Of a DNA stretch of 64,000 bases, positions 1-12,918 are shown one piece after another (positions within the stretch are counted from its first letter, which is position 1; each line of letters begins with the position of its first letter). Source of the stretch: JACDAN01 sp963842235 (GTDB taxonomy: Bacteria; Actinomycetota; Thermoleophilia; Gaiellales; Gaiellaceae); the NCBI GenBank assembly GCA_963842235.1, contig CAWJFT010000001.1:1116001-1180000 (forward strand), read 5' to 3'. Below the pieces are notes generated by a model. The model was not told where the DNA came from. It was given only the letters and a program-made list of their open reading frames with translations, and did not search any database. Position numbers and translations under genes: made by a program.

Positions 1-1314
1 CTGCTCGCAACCGGAGTCCGCGAGCTCGTTCTCGCGCCGTTCGCGGGCGACGTCGATCGAGGCGTCGTAGGCGTCGCACGGCTGTACGACGAGCGCTTCG
101 ACGAGGGGGAAGTTGCCCTGCTGGAGGCGGTTGCCGAAAGCCTCAACCACGCGCTGGAGCGCCTTCGCCTGGGAGAGGAGCGCGACGTCCTCCTTGCCCG
201 CGAGCAGGCGGCACGACGAGAAGCAGAGGAGCGGGGGCAAGCCGCCCGTGTGCTGGGCTACGTCGCCGACGGCGTCTTCCTCGTCGACGCCAAGGGAGCG
301 GTTCAGCTCTGGAACCCCGCGGCCGAGGCGATCACGGGCCTTCCAGCCGAGGCGGCGCTCGGCCGGCCGGTCGAGGAAGTGATTCCCGGCTGGCAGTCAC
401 TCGCGCAAGCCGTTCCGATCGCGAGCGCTCCGGGGGCATGCACCGGTCCAGCGACGACGATTCCCGTCGAGATCGGAGATCGGGAGCTCTGGCTCTCGGT
501 TGCCGGAGTCACCTTCGCCGAAGGGACGGTCTACGCGTTCCGCGACCGGTCCGAGGAGCGGCGACTCGACCAGCTCAAGGAGGATTTCGTCGCCACGGTC
601 TCCCACGAGCTCCGAACGCCAATCGCCGCTGTCTACGGCGCCGTCCAGACTCTCGAGCGCGAAGACGTCGCGTTCACCGGCGACTTGCGCCGTCGTCTCC
701 TCTCGGTCATCTCGGACCAATCCGAGCGGCTCGCGCATGTCGTCAACGACATCCTGCTAACGAGCGAGGTCGAGTCCGGCCGGCTGGTCCTTGCGAGCGA
801 GCAGGTGAATGTCGTGGACGTCGCAAGCAGGGTCATTGACGCAGCGCGCACCCACGCTCCGGCTGAGCTCTCGCTCGAGCTCGTCGCCCCGCCGGCTCTC
901 GCGCCGATCGCCACGGACGGCGACAAGCTCCGGCAGGTCCTGGGGAACCTCGTCGCCAACGCCGTCAAGTATTCGTTTACGCCGGGTCGGATCGAGGTCC
1001 GGCTCGAGCCCCGTCGAACCCGTCTTCGCATCGCCGTCGGCGACGAGGGCGCCGGGATTCCGCGCGCCGAGCGGGAACGGATCTTTGAGAAGTTCTACCG
1101 CCTGCCGAACACGACGCGCGTGGTCGGCGGAACCGGCCTCGGCCTCTACATCTGCAGAGAGCTGGTCCGTCGCATGGGAGGCAGAATTTGGGTCGAATCG
1201 ACCGAGGGAATCGGTTCGACCTTCTTCGTCGAGCTCCCCGCGTTGGACTACAAGCACCCTGGAAATGGGGAGGTTTCCACCGCCGAGGACAGCGCCGGGG
1301 ACAGCACGGCGTAG
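1..1314 (+). CDS. Sensor histidine kinase, 3' part (5' end outside window)
   Basis: The reading frame is open from base 1, so the N-terminus lies upstream. The visible 437 residues begin in what looks like the end of a GAF domain. A short coiled stretch and a PAS-like segment (about residues 83-180) follow, with the H-box SHELRTP whose phospho-accepting His is codon 202. The HATPase domain shows the N-box LVANAVKYS and the G-boxes DEGAGIP and GTGLGLYI near the C-terminus. It is therefore a cytoplasmic-output two-component kinase; its response regulator is not in the window and the signal is unknown. It converges on the secreted-protein gene at 1382, with a perfect hairpin between them. Confidence 0.9.
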   Translation: MLATGVRELVLAPFAGDVDRGVVGVARLYDERFDEGEVALLEAVAESLNHALERLRLGEERDVLLAREQAARREAEERGQAARVLGYVADGVFLVDAKGAVQLWNPAAEAITGLPAEAALGRPVEEVIPGWQSLAQAVPIASAPGACTGPATTIPVEIGDRELWLSVAGVTFAEGTVYAFRDRSEERRLDQLKEDFVATVSHELRTPIAAVYGAVQTLEREDVAFTGDLRRRLLSVISDQSERLAHVVNDILLTSEVESGRLVLASEQVNVVDVASRVIDAARTHAPAELSLELVAPPALAPIATDGDKLRQVLGNLVANAVKYSFTPGRIEVRLEPRRTRLRIAVGDEGAGIPRAERERIFEKFYRLPNTTRVVGGTGLGLYICRELVRRMGGRIWVESTEGIGSTFFVELPALDYKHPGNGEVSTAEDSAGDSTA

Positions 1315-1341
1315 CCCATTTGCCAGGTTCCGTTGGTCAGG

Positions 1342-1370
1342 TTGGCCCCGACGGCAAGCGTCGGGGCCAA
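1342..1370. terminator. Bidirectional hairpin between convergent genes
   Basis: A perfect 12-bp stem (1342-1353 with 1359-1370) encloses a 5-nt loop between the kinase stop and the stop of the convergent secreted-protein gene. There is no clear T-run, so it may act as a bidirectional or weak intrinsic terminator. Confidence 0.6.
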
Positions 1371-1381
1371 CAAGCCTTGAC

Positions 1382-1708
1382 TTACCTTCTGTTTGGGTTC
1401 GGAGGAAGGAAGGTTCTGTTCGGGTTACAGGCCACGCCAGGATTGAGCTCATGCGGATTGGCGAGACCCAGCTTGTTCTCCTGACCGAAAGACTGCGACC
1501 TACCACCGGGGCCGTTAGGGCCGGTCCCGTCCAGAGGGGCGCCAGGGTCATCGTTCAGTCCTGAGAAGGAGCACCACGACATACCTTGATTCTGATCTGC
1601 CTTCTTGCCGCTTCCAGTCACCTCACCGGCCAGAGCCGGACCAGCAGCCAGAGCTGCAACCGCGGCCGCACAAGCTGCAGCCGCGAGCAAGGACCTTGTC
1701 CTCGCCAT
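1382..1708 (-). CDS. Small secreted protein of unknown function
   Basis: This 108-residue protein starts with a clear Sec signal peptide: a basic MARTR start, an Ala-rich hydrophobic core, and a probable cleavage site after ALA near residue 27. The mature part is short, polar and rich in Gly, Asn and Pro, with a conserved-looking segment SWCSFSGLNDDP and two cysteines. A good Shine-Dalgarno (AAGGAG) lies 7-8 nt before the ATG, which supports this start. I do not recognise the family and assign no function. It is transcribed alone, towards the histidine kinase. Confidence 0.75.
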   Translation of the reverse strand: MARTRSLLAAAACAAAVAALAAGPALAGEVTGSGKKADQNQGMSWCSFSGLNDDPGAPLDGTGPNGPGGRSQSFGQENKLGLANPHELNPGVACNPNRTFLPPNPNRR

Positions 1709-1859
1709 AGTTTCTCCTTTCTAGATGACGCGTCCAATGTCACGCGACGACGCGTCGTTGCCGCAGGAGATCGACCCTACGACGGTAAAGGCGCCCGGTC
1801 AATCGCTCGGTCGAGGGATGCCTATTGCGGCGAGCAATACCGGCTACGAGGGCCCTGAA

Positions 1860-1932
1860 CTCCCCGGGTTGGACTCGAACCAACAACCCTCCGGTTAACA
1901 GCCGGATGCTCTGCCAATTGAGCTACCGGGGA
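1860..1932 (-). tRNA. tRNA-Asn (GTT)
   Basis: A complete cloverleaf folds on the minus strand: 7-bp acceptor TCCCCGG/CCGGGGA, D-loop AGCTCAATTGGCAGAGC, anticodon loop with GTT, and a T-arm with GTTCGAGTC. The discriminator base is G and no CCA is encoded. Confidence 0.95.
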
Positions 1933-1970
1933 ACGAGGTAGCAGCGGCCGCATGATAGCGACGTTCCGGC

Positions 1971-3587
1971 TCAGGCCAGGGCAGCGACGGCCTCCCTGAT
2001 TTCCAGGAGTTTTTGCTGTAGCTCTGCGGTTTCCGCTAGGTCGGCGCTCGCCAGCTGCCGCCGCAAGTGACGCTCCCGCAGGCGCAGAAGGAGCTCCTTC
2101 GCGGTCGTCTCGTCGATCGCTTCCAGCGCCGCCACGGCGTCCAGCTCGGCAAGCGCTCCTCCCCGCTCGCCGCTCAGCAGTGCGGCGCGCAACCCCCGGT
2201 ACTCGTCGCTGTCGAAATGCTCCGGGGAAAGCTTCTCGAGACTGCCCAGTAACTCCGGAAAGGCAAAGCAGGCGGCCAGCACGTCACGCTCGAGCCTGTC
2301 ACCCGCCTCGAGCACGCGCCGGGATGGAGCGCCGGGGTTGGTCGCCGATGCCCGGGCCTGCAGCTGAACCGTCATCCCAAGCCGGTCGTTGACGTACCGC
2401 CAGGCCTGGAGCCGCTCGGGCGAGTCCGGAACGGAATTGAGGAAGCCCAGGGCCCACGCGTGATAGCTCTGGCGGTCCGGTGTGCGCTCGTCCTCGAGCC
2501 GAACGCGGTAGCCGAGGTAGCTCTCCGCGTCGGCGAGGCGCTCCTCGAATCGCTCCGGGTCGTCCGCGGGGTCGGTCCCGGCCGGCATGGTCACCACTCG
2601 AACGTCGAAGCCACGTTTATCCGCGAGCTCCATGCCCCGCAGCGTCGCGTCCTCGCCGGCGGCGTCCGCATCGAAGCAGAGGTAGAGCCTTTGCGTCAGC
2701 CGCTGGAGCTCTTTCAGCTGCTCCATTGTGAGAGCGGTCCCCATCGAGGCCACGACGGCCTCTAGGCCGGCCTGGCGGAGCGCAATCACGTCGGTGTTCC
2801 CTTCTACGACCACGGCCCGTTCTTGCTTCGTGATCGCCGGGCGGGCGAGGTTGAGCCCGTAGAGGATCATCGACTTGTGGAAGAGCTCGCCCTCGGGCGA
2901 GTTCACGTACTTCCCGCGCAGGGGATCGTCCTCACGCAACTTGCGCGCCTGGAAGCCGACGATGCGTCCGCGCGCATCGGCGAGCGGAAACATCAGCCGC
3001 TGCGGGAAGTAGTCGTTTCCACGCGCATTCGTGAGGCCCGCACGACGGAGCTCTTCGCGTGTGAACCCCTTTTCCTGCGCCTTCGCCGCCAGCCCTTTGC
3101 CCGGCGAGAGCCCGAGGCGGAACTCGCGGCACACGGCATCACCCAGCCCGCGACCCTCGAGGTAGTCGCGAACGGGCGCGCCGGCGGCGGTCTCCCAGAG
3201 GTGGCGCTCGTAGAAGGACGCCGCCTGGTCGAGCAGCGCATGCAGCCGCTGCCGGCGCCGACGCGACTCCTCGAACTGCGGCGTCGCCTCCTCGTATTCG
3301 AGCCTGACGCGGAACCGCTCGGCGAGCCACTCGACGGCCTCGGCGAAGTCGAGCTGCTCGGTCTCCCGTACGAACGTGATCACGTCGCCGCCCTTGCCAC
3401 AGCCGAAGCAGTAGAAGAGCTTGTCCTGGGCGTTGACGGAGAAGCTGGGCGTGCGCTCCTCGTGGAAAGGGCAGCGTCCGGTGTAGCGCGCGCCGGTCTT
3501 GCGCAGCTGCGTCCGGCCCGACACGACCTCCACCATGTCGGCGGCGTCGATCGCTTCGCGGACGGAGGCGTCCTTGATCCGCGCCAT
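1971..3587 (-). CDS. dnaG: DNA primase DnaG
   Basis: DnaG makes the RNA primers used at the replication fork. The 538-residue product carries the CHC2 zinc finger at the N-terminus (C39, H42, C60, C63). The TOPRIM catalytic core follows, with EGNTD and the FDADAAG metal-binding motif, and then a shorter C-terminal helicase-interaction region. At 538 residues it is a little shorter than the roughly 580-620 of many primases, with the difference at the C-terminus. Its ATG overlaps the dgt stop by one base (TGATG), so the two are very likely co-transcribed and translationally coupled. Confidence 0.96.
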   Translation of the reverse strand: MARIKDASVREAIDAADMVEVVSGRTQLRKTGARYTGRCPFHEERTPSFSVNAQDKLFYCFGCGKGGDVITFVRETEQLDFAEAVEWLAERFRVRLEYEEATPQFEESRRRRQRLHALLDQAASFYERHLWETAAGAPVRDYLEGRGLGDAVCREFRLGLSPGKGLAAKAQEKGFTREELRRAGLTNARGNDYFPQRLMFPLADARGRIVGFQARKLREDDPLRGKYVNSPEGELFHKSMILYGLNLARPAITKQERAVVVEGNTDVIALRQAGLEAVVASMGTALTMEQLKELQRLTQRLYLCFDADAAGEDATLRGMELADKRGFDVRVVTMPAGTDPADDPERFEERLADAESYLGYRVRLEDERTPDRQSYHAWALGFLNSVPDSPERLQAWRYVNDRLGMTVQLQARASATNPGAPSRRVLEAGDRLERDVLAACFAFPELLGSLEKLSPEHFDSDEYRGLRAALLSGERGGALAELDAVAALEAIDETTAKELLLRLRERHLRRQLASADLAETAELQQKLLEIREAVAALA

Positions 3588-4561
3588 CAGAGGTTCTCCG
3601 CGTAGGTCAGGGCGAACCGGTCGGTCATCCCGGCGATGTAGTCGGTGATGTGGTCGGCCGATTCGCCACCTTCCACGAGGTGCTGGAAGATCCGGCCGAT
3701 CACGTCGCGCGCCTGCTCGTGCTGGGTCCGCGTGTGGGGGCCGAGGTAGACGCGCTCGAACATGAAGTCCCGAAGCGAGAGCATGGCGGCGCCCACCTCG
3801 TCGCTCTGGCGGATATCTCCGGCGGCGTGGGACTCTTCGACGAGGTCGTGGACGAGGCGATCGATCCGGCGGGCGCCCGTCTTGCCCAGTAGCTCGATCT
3901 CCTCCTGCGGAAGCTCGCCGTGGCTGAGGACCCCGGCACGCACGGCGTCGTCGATGTCGTGGTTGATGTACGCGACGCGGTCGACGATCCGAACGATCTT
4001 GCCCTCGAGCGTTTCAGGGAGCTCCTCGCCCGTGTGGTGGAGGATCCCGTCGCGCACTTCCTCGGTCAAATTGAGTCCACGGCCGTCGCGCTCGAGCACG
4101 TCCACGACGCGGAGTGAATGCTCGTTGTGGCGGAAGCTTCGGCCGAAGTGCCCGCGAAGCTGCTCGTCCAGGGCCGCCTCGCCGGTGTGTCCGAACGGGG
4201 TGTGGCCGAGGTCGTGGCCGAGCCCGATCCCCTCCACGAGATCCTCGTTCAGCGCCAGGGCACGCGCGACCCCGCGCGAGATGCCGGTGGTCTCGAGCGT
4301 GTGAGTCAGGCGCGTGCGGAAGTGGTCGTGGAGCGGGTCGATCCAGACCTGTGTCTTGTTCCGGAGGCGGCGGAATGCCTTCGAGTGGACGATGCGATCG
4401 CGGTCGCGCTGGAACGGCGTGCGGAGGCGGCACGGCTCTTCTTCGCGCGCTCGCCCACGCGTCTCGTACGACCGGACTGCCAGGGGCGAAAGCCACCGCT
4501 CTTCGTGCTCGCGCACGCGGAGCTCGAACGAATCGGCGACCCTTCCAGCGAGCTCCGGCAT
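3587..4561 (-). CDS. dgt: Deoxyguanosinetriphosphate triphosphohydrolase-like protein (HD domain)
   Basis: This protein hydrolyses dNTPs to deoxynucleoside plus triphosphate, helping to control the dNTP pool. The HD-type metal site is intact: H87, the H116-D117 pair and H120 within GLGHDLGHTPFGH, after the family signature RTPFQRDRDRI. I start it at the internal ATG at 4561 (MPELAGR, 324 aa) because the open frame upstream encodes a low-complexity, non-homologous stretch. It lies directly upstream of dnaG with overlapping stop and start codons, an arrangement that links dNTP control to priming in many actinobacteria. Confidence 0.93.
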   Translation of the reverse strand: MPELAGRVADSFELRVREHEERWLSPLAVRSYETRGRAREEEPCRLRTPFQRDRDRIVHSKAFRRLRNKTQVWIDPLHDHFRTRLTHTLETTGISRGVARALALNEDLVEGIGLGHDLGHTPFGHTGEAALDEQLRGHFGRSFRHNEHSLRVVDVLERDGRGLNLTEEVRDGILHHTGEELPETLEGKIVRIVDRVAYINHDIDDAVRAGVLSHGELPQEEIELLGKTGARRIDRLVHDLVEESHAAGDIRQSDEVGAAMLSLRDFMFERVYLGPHTRTQHEQARDVIGRIFQHLVEGGESADHITDYIAGMTDRFALTYAENL

Positions 4562-4733
4562 GTGAGGCAAGGCTAGTAGTTGAAGCGGCCGCCGGGGCCC
4601 GCCGTGGAGACGGGCCGGGGACCCATCCCTAACCCCCACCCTCCCACGGGGTGCCAAAGGCTAGTCCCCCGGATTCACGCGGATCCGTGCCGACTTCGTG
4701 TCGATTCCGTTCGGCTGGCTGCCTGCGCCGCGT

Positions 4734-5519
4734 TCAGACGATGATCGCGACGGTTCCGCCGTCAGCGCTCCACGCCGCCCCCGTCACGTATGAGGCACGG
4801 TCCGAGCAGAGAAACGCGATCACGGCCGCTATCTCCTCCGGCTCGGCGAGACGACCCAGCGGCCGCCCGGCGCCCACTGCGGCCAGCACCTCGTCGCGGG
4901 CCCGGCCTGACCGGTCGGCCTGCTGGTCTGCGAGCCCGCCGCCGCCCAGCCACGCCTCGGTCGCCGTCGGCCCGGGCGCGACCGCGTTGCAGCGGATTCC
5001 TTCGCGCGCATAGACGTCAGCGATGAGTCGCGACAGCGACAAGACCGCGGCCTTCGTCACCGAGTAGTTCGGCATCGAGGTCGACGGCCGCTTGCCGGCC
5101 GAGGACGACACGTTGACGATCGCGCCGCGACCCCGCTCGCGCATCGCAGGCAGCACTGCCCGGATCGCACGCACGTAGCTCATGACGTTCAGCTGCCACA
5201 GCTCGTCCCACTGCTCGTCCGTGAGCTCCTCGAAGCTCGTCTGATACGCGAGCCCGACGTTGTTGACGAGCGCGTCGACCGGTCCGAGCTCGGCCGCCGT
5301 CTCCGCGATCAGCGCGGCGGGTGCCGACGGATCACCGAGATCACAAGCGACACCGAGCGCGGCGCCGAGCTCCTCTCTCACTCGCTCCACTCGCTCGGCG
5401 GCGCGGCCGGTGACGACGACTCGTGCTCCCTCGTCGCAGAGAAGCCTCGCGGTCTCGAGGCCGATGCCGCCGGTGGAGCCGGTCACGACGCAGACGCGCT
5501 CGCGCAGGCCCAGGTCCAT
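4734..5519 (-). CDS. SDR family NAD(P)-dependent oxidoreductase
   Basis: This is a classical short-chain dehydrogenase/reductase of 261 residues. The Rossmann glycine motif TGSTGGIG is at 13-20, NNVG at 86-89, the catalytic Ser near 139, and Y152-x3-K156 in NYSVTKAA. Asp60 in the ACDLGD stretch is the usual adenine-ring contact. The C-terminal SADGG segment is typical of the FabG-like subgroup. The substrate cannot be told from sequence. It is divergent from the phosphatase gene at 5540, with only 20 bases between the two start codons, so any promoters must overlap. Confidence 0.9.
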   Translation of the reverse strand: MDLGLRERVCVVTGSTGGIGLETARLLCDEGARVVVTGRAAERVERVREELGAALGVACDLGDPSAPAALIAETAAELGPVDALVNNVGLAYQTSFEELTDEQWDELWQLNVMSYVRAIRAVLPAMRERGRGAIVNVSSSAGKRPSTSMPNYSVTKAAVLSLSRLIADVYAREGIRCNAVAPGPTATEAWLGGGGLADQQADRSGRARDEVLAAVGAGRPLGRLAEPEEIAAVIAFLCSDRASYVTGAAWSADGGTVAIIV

Positions 5520-5539
5520 GGCGGGTTAGCGTATCGCCG

Positions 5540-6208
5540 GTGACCACCATCCTCCTAGCCCGCCACGGCGAGAGCGATTGGAACCGAGCGAGACGCTGGC
5601 AAGGATTCGCCGATCGGCCGCTCACCGAGCTCGGCCGCGAGCAAGCAGTTGCGCTCGCGGGGCGCCTGGCAGACACCGAACTCGACGCCGTCTACTCGAG
5701 CGATCTCCAGCGCGCACGGGAGACAGCCGAGATCGTCGCTCGCAGCAAGAGCCTCCGCGTCAAGACGACTCCCGACCTTCGCGAGGTCGACGTCGGCTCA
5801 TGGTCGGGGCTGACTCGCGCAGAGGCAGAAGCGCGCTTCCCGGAGGCATTCGCGCGCTGGCTCCAGGGAGGCGAAGGCTGGGATGACGGCGAGACATACG
5901 GGGAGATGAGCCGGCGCGTCGTCGGAGCGATCCTGCGAATCGCCGCGAAGCATCCGAACGGCCGCGTGCTCGTCGTCGCACACGGCGGCTCGATCAGGGC
6001 CGTCCACGCCGCCGCGCTCGGCGTGGATGTCCACACCTACCGACGGAGGATCCAGCGTGTTGAACCGAACGCCACGCTCTCGGCGGTATGTGTGAACGAA
6101 GGCCGCCTCACGGAGCTCTGTCGAACCGAGGACCTGGACGAGTTCCTGCTCGCGGAGCAGCAGCGCCGCCGCGAGGCTGCGCTCAGACCGCCGACCCCGG
6201 CGGCCTGA
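5540..6208 (+). CDS. Histidine phosphatase family protein (phosphoglycerate-mutase-like)
   Basis: This 222-residue protein belongs to the branch-2-like histidine phosphatases (CobC/GpmB/PhoE type). The catalytic RHG is at residues 8-10, followed by ESDWN. The second His lies in LVVAHGGSIRA near residue 155, and a Glu in the ELD/E region is the probable acid. I chose the GTG at 5540 because it places RHG at the usual distance from the N-terminus; the longer open frame upstream overlaps the SDR gene and is Arg-rich. The substrate is unknown; a small phosphate ester is likely from the family. Confidence 0.88.
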   Translation: MTTILLARHGESDWNRARRWQGFADRPLTELGREQAVALAGRLADTELDAVYSSDLQRARETAEIVARSKSLRVKTTPDLREVDVGSWSGLTRAEAEARFPEAFARWLQGGEGWDDGETYGEMSRRVVGAILRIAAKHPNGRVLVVAHGGSIRAVHAAALGVDVHTYRRRIQRVEPNATLSAVCVNEGRLTELCRTEDLDEFLLAEQQRRREAALRPPTPAA

Positions 6209-6233
6209 GGGTCGCGAACTACACTCAGCGCCA

Positions 6234-6482
6234 GTGGACGACTACACGAGCAAGTACAAGGGTGAGCAGGTCGAAGTCGCCCTGTTCGGAGGCGACTACC
6301 AGGACGGCGTCCTGACCGCGTACTGCGCTGTCGACGACGTCCCCCACATCGAGCTCAACGGCCACATCCTCATCCCGCTCCAGAACATCGCCTCGCTGCA
6401 CTGCACGAGCCGCTGCGACGCGCCCGAGCCTGACTGGCCGCCGCGGGGCTTCGCCGACGACGAGCGGGAAGAAGACACCTAG
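6234..6482 (+). CDS. Small conserved hypothetical protein
   Basis: This 82-residue acidic protein starts at GTG. The body is predicted mostly beta, containing YKGEQVEVALFGG and HIELNGHILIPL, with a Cys pair (CTSRC) and a charged C-terminal tail. I do not recognise a family. It lies 25 nt after the phosphatase gene and 11 nt before the HtpX-like protease, on the same strand, so the three probably form an operon. No catalytic motif is visible. Confidence 0.65.
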   Translation: MDDYTSKYKGEQVEVALFGGDYQDGVLTAYCAVDDVPHIELNGHILIPLQNIASLHCTSRCDAPEPDWPPRGFADDEREEDT

Positions 6483-6493
6483 CCGCGCTGCCG

Positions 6494-7321
6494 GTGGCGG
6501 CCGCAGTCAATCTCCTCAAGATCTGGTTGCTGCTCGCCGGCTTCTGCGCGTTGCTCGGCGGCCTCGGCTGGGTGCTGGGCGGCTACCGCCTCCTCTCGAT
6601 CTTCGTCTTCTGCGGCCTGCTCGCCGGCGCGGCGACCTACTGGTACGCCGACCGGATGGTCCTCGGGCTCGTCGGCGCTCGCCCACTCGCCCAGGCTGAG
6701 GCGCCCGCGCTCGCCTCCGCCGTCGAGCGCCTGGCGGCGCGCGCTCGTGTTCCCGTGCCCCGGCTCCACCTCATTCCGGACGGTTACCCGAGAGCCCTGT
6801 CCGCCGGGCGAGGAAGAGGACAGACGATTGTCGTGAGCACGGGCCTGCTCGGGGCTCTGCCTCCGGCCGAGCTCGAAGGGGTTCTGGCTCACGAGCTTGC
6901 TCATGCAGCCCGGCGAGACGTGCTCGTCCAGACGGTCGCCGTCGTCTTCGCAGCGACGCTGCTCGAGCTGAGCCGCGTTGGGGGCTGGTTCCAGCGCGCG
7001 CTTCTCTTCGTGTTCGGCCCGGTTGCCTCGGCGGTCGTTCACGTCCTCCTTTCGCCGCGGCGTGAGTTCGAAGCCGACCGGCAGGCGGCGGAGCTGTGCG
7101 ACTCGCCGCACGGGCTGGCGGATGCGCTCGCGCGCCTCGAGCAAGCCGGCGAGCTCGTCTCGTTCGTCGGAAACCCGGCGACGGAGCCCCTGCATATCGT
7201 GAACCCGTTCGAGGAGCGGAGCCTCGCGGCACTGTTCCTGACGCATCCGCCCGTGGAAGAGCGCGTCCGGCGGCTGCGCGAGCTTGATCCGGAGTGGCCC
7301 GAGAGCATGCGCGCGGCCTGA
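6494..7321 (+). CDS. M48 family zinc metalloprotease (HtpX-like)
   Basis: Family M48 (HtpX) peptidases are membrane-anchored zinc proteases that degrade damaged membrane proteins. The 275-residue product has two N-terminal membrane segments (about 8-30 and 33-52). The zinc motif HELAH is at 133-137 and the third ligand is Glu193 in the REFEADRQ motif; a further hydrophobic stretch (about 146-185) lies between them. The GTG at 6494 follows the preceding gene by 11 nt. It converges on the rRNA operon, whose terminator lies directly after its stop. Confidence 0.9.
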   Translation: MAAAVNLLKIWLLLAGFCALLGGLGWVLGGYRLLSIFVFCGLLAGAATYWYADRMVLGLVGARPLAQAEAPALASAVERLAARARVPVPRLHLIPDGYPRALSAGRGRGQTIVVSTGLLGALPPAELEGVLAHELAHAARRDVLVQTVAVVFAATLLELSRVGGWFQRALLFVFGPVASAVVHVLLSPRREFEADRQAAELCDSPHGLADALARLEQAGELVSFVGNPATEPLHIVNPFEERSLAALFLTHPPVEERVRRLRELDPEWPESMRAA

Positions 7322-7326
7322 GGACC

Positions 7327-7352
7327 AAAAAAAAGGGCCCCGAAGGGCCCTT
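7327..7352 (-). terminator. Intrinsic terminator of the rRNA operon
   Basis: On the minus strand, an 8-bp stem AAGGGCCC/GGGCCCTT closes a C(UUCG)G tetraloop and runs into a T-run. It follows the 5S gene and is a textbook rho-independent terminator. The opposite strand has an A-run before the stem and may weakly stop the convergent protease transcript. Confidence 0.9.
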
Positions 7353-7357
7353 GAAAA

Positions 7358-7475
<118 letters not shown>

Positions 7476-7537
7476 TTGTTAAGGGGCGCTTGAGCGCACA
7501 CCTTCAAAACTCCATAGCGGCATCGGCTCGTGTTCAA

Positions 7538-10776
<3,239 letters not shown>

Positions 10777-11032
10777 TGAAGAACACTTGCTTTTGCCACT
10801 ATGGAGTTTTCAAGGTGCGCGCGAGCTCGAGCGCCCGCAGACACCGCCCAAGAGGACGGTCTCTCAAAACTCAACAGCGTGACGTTCGCCGAGCTCGACA
10901 TTGTTCTAGGAGCTCGGAATTCCGGACGGCTAGAGGCCTACGGCCCTCAGAGTCCACGATACGACTCTTCGGAACCACCACTGCCATCAACGGCTCCGAG
11001 ACACCTACCGGAGTAATCGCTCCGGCATCCCT
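10777..11032 (-). other. 16S-23S internal transcribed spacer without tRNA
   Basis: About 256 nt separate 16S and 23S. No tRNA-Ile or tRNA-Ala cloverleaf is present. The spacer carries two processing arms. Bases 10858-10881 are complementary to the leader arm 12731-12754 (16S stalk). Bases 10795-10820, which run into the 23S side, are complementary to 7494-7520 downstream of 23S. Confidence 0.8.
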
Positions 11033-12580
<1,548 letters not shown>

Positions 12581-12773
12581 AAGAAGTGATTGTCACGTCG
12601 GCTTCCGAAGAAGCCGGTTGGACAGCTTCGTCAAGTTGAGCTTGAAGCTCAAAGTACCTCGCGGCTAAGCCGCGAGCCTGACAGGTTGAGCCTGCGTCCC
12701 CCAAGAGGAACACAGGTCTCGGCGTTCGTACACGCTGTTGAGTTTTCAAAGACCGTCGCCGTCCTGACGGCGT
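12581..12773 (-). promoter_or_regulatory. 16S leader with antitermination-like and processing sequences
   Basis: The leader holds a boxA-like TCTTTGAAAACTC (12740-12752) inside the arm 12731-12754 that pairs with the spacer to form the 16S processing stalk. Several short hairpins follow, for example GGCTCGCGGCTTAGCCGCGAGG near 12660-12680 and CGGCTTCTTCGGAAGCCG near 12600. I could not place a convincing -35/-10 pair; the promoter probably lies upstream of 12801. Confidence 0.6.
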
Positions 12774-12801
12774 AAAAAAGCCTCCGACTCGCGCCGAAGG
12801 C
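12774..12801 (-). terminator. Intrinsic terminator-like hairpin between tyrS and the rRNA leader
   Basis: On the minus strand, a 7-bp stem GCCTTCG/CGGAGGC (12801-12795 with 12786-12780, one G-U) is followed by six T. It suits termination of tyrS. It lies less than 25 nt before the boxA-like leader sequence, so either rRNA transcription starts in a very short gap or it reads through this hairpin. Confidence 0.7.
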
Positions 12802-12918
12802 CCCAAATGATCCGAACGTATCGCTCGTATCAGTCGCTCTTGGGGGCTCTCCAGTCGTCGAGTTTGCAGGGACTTTTCAACACCGCCCGGGTGGGCAGCC
12901 CGAATATGGTAGCAGCGT

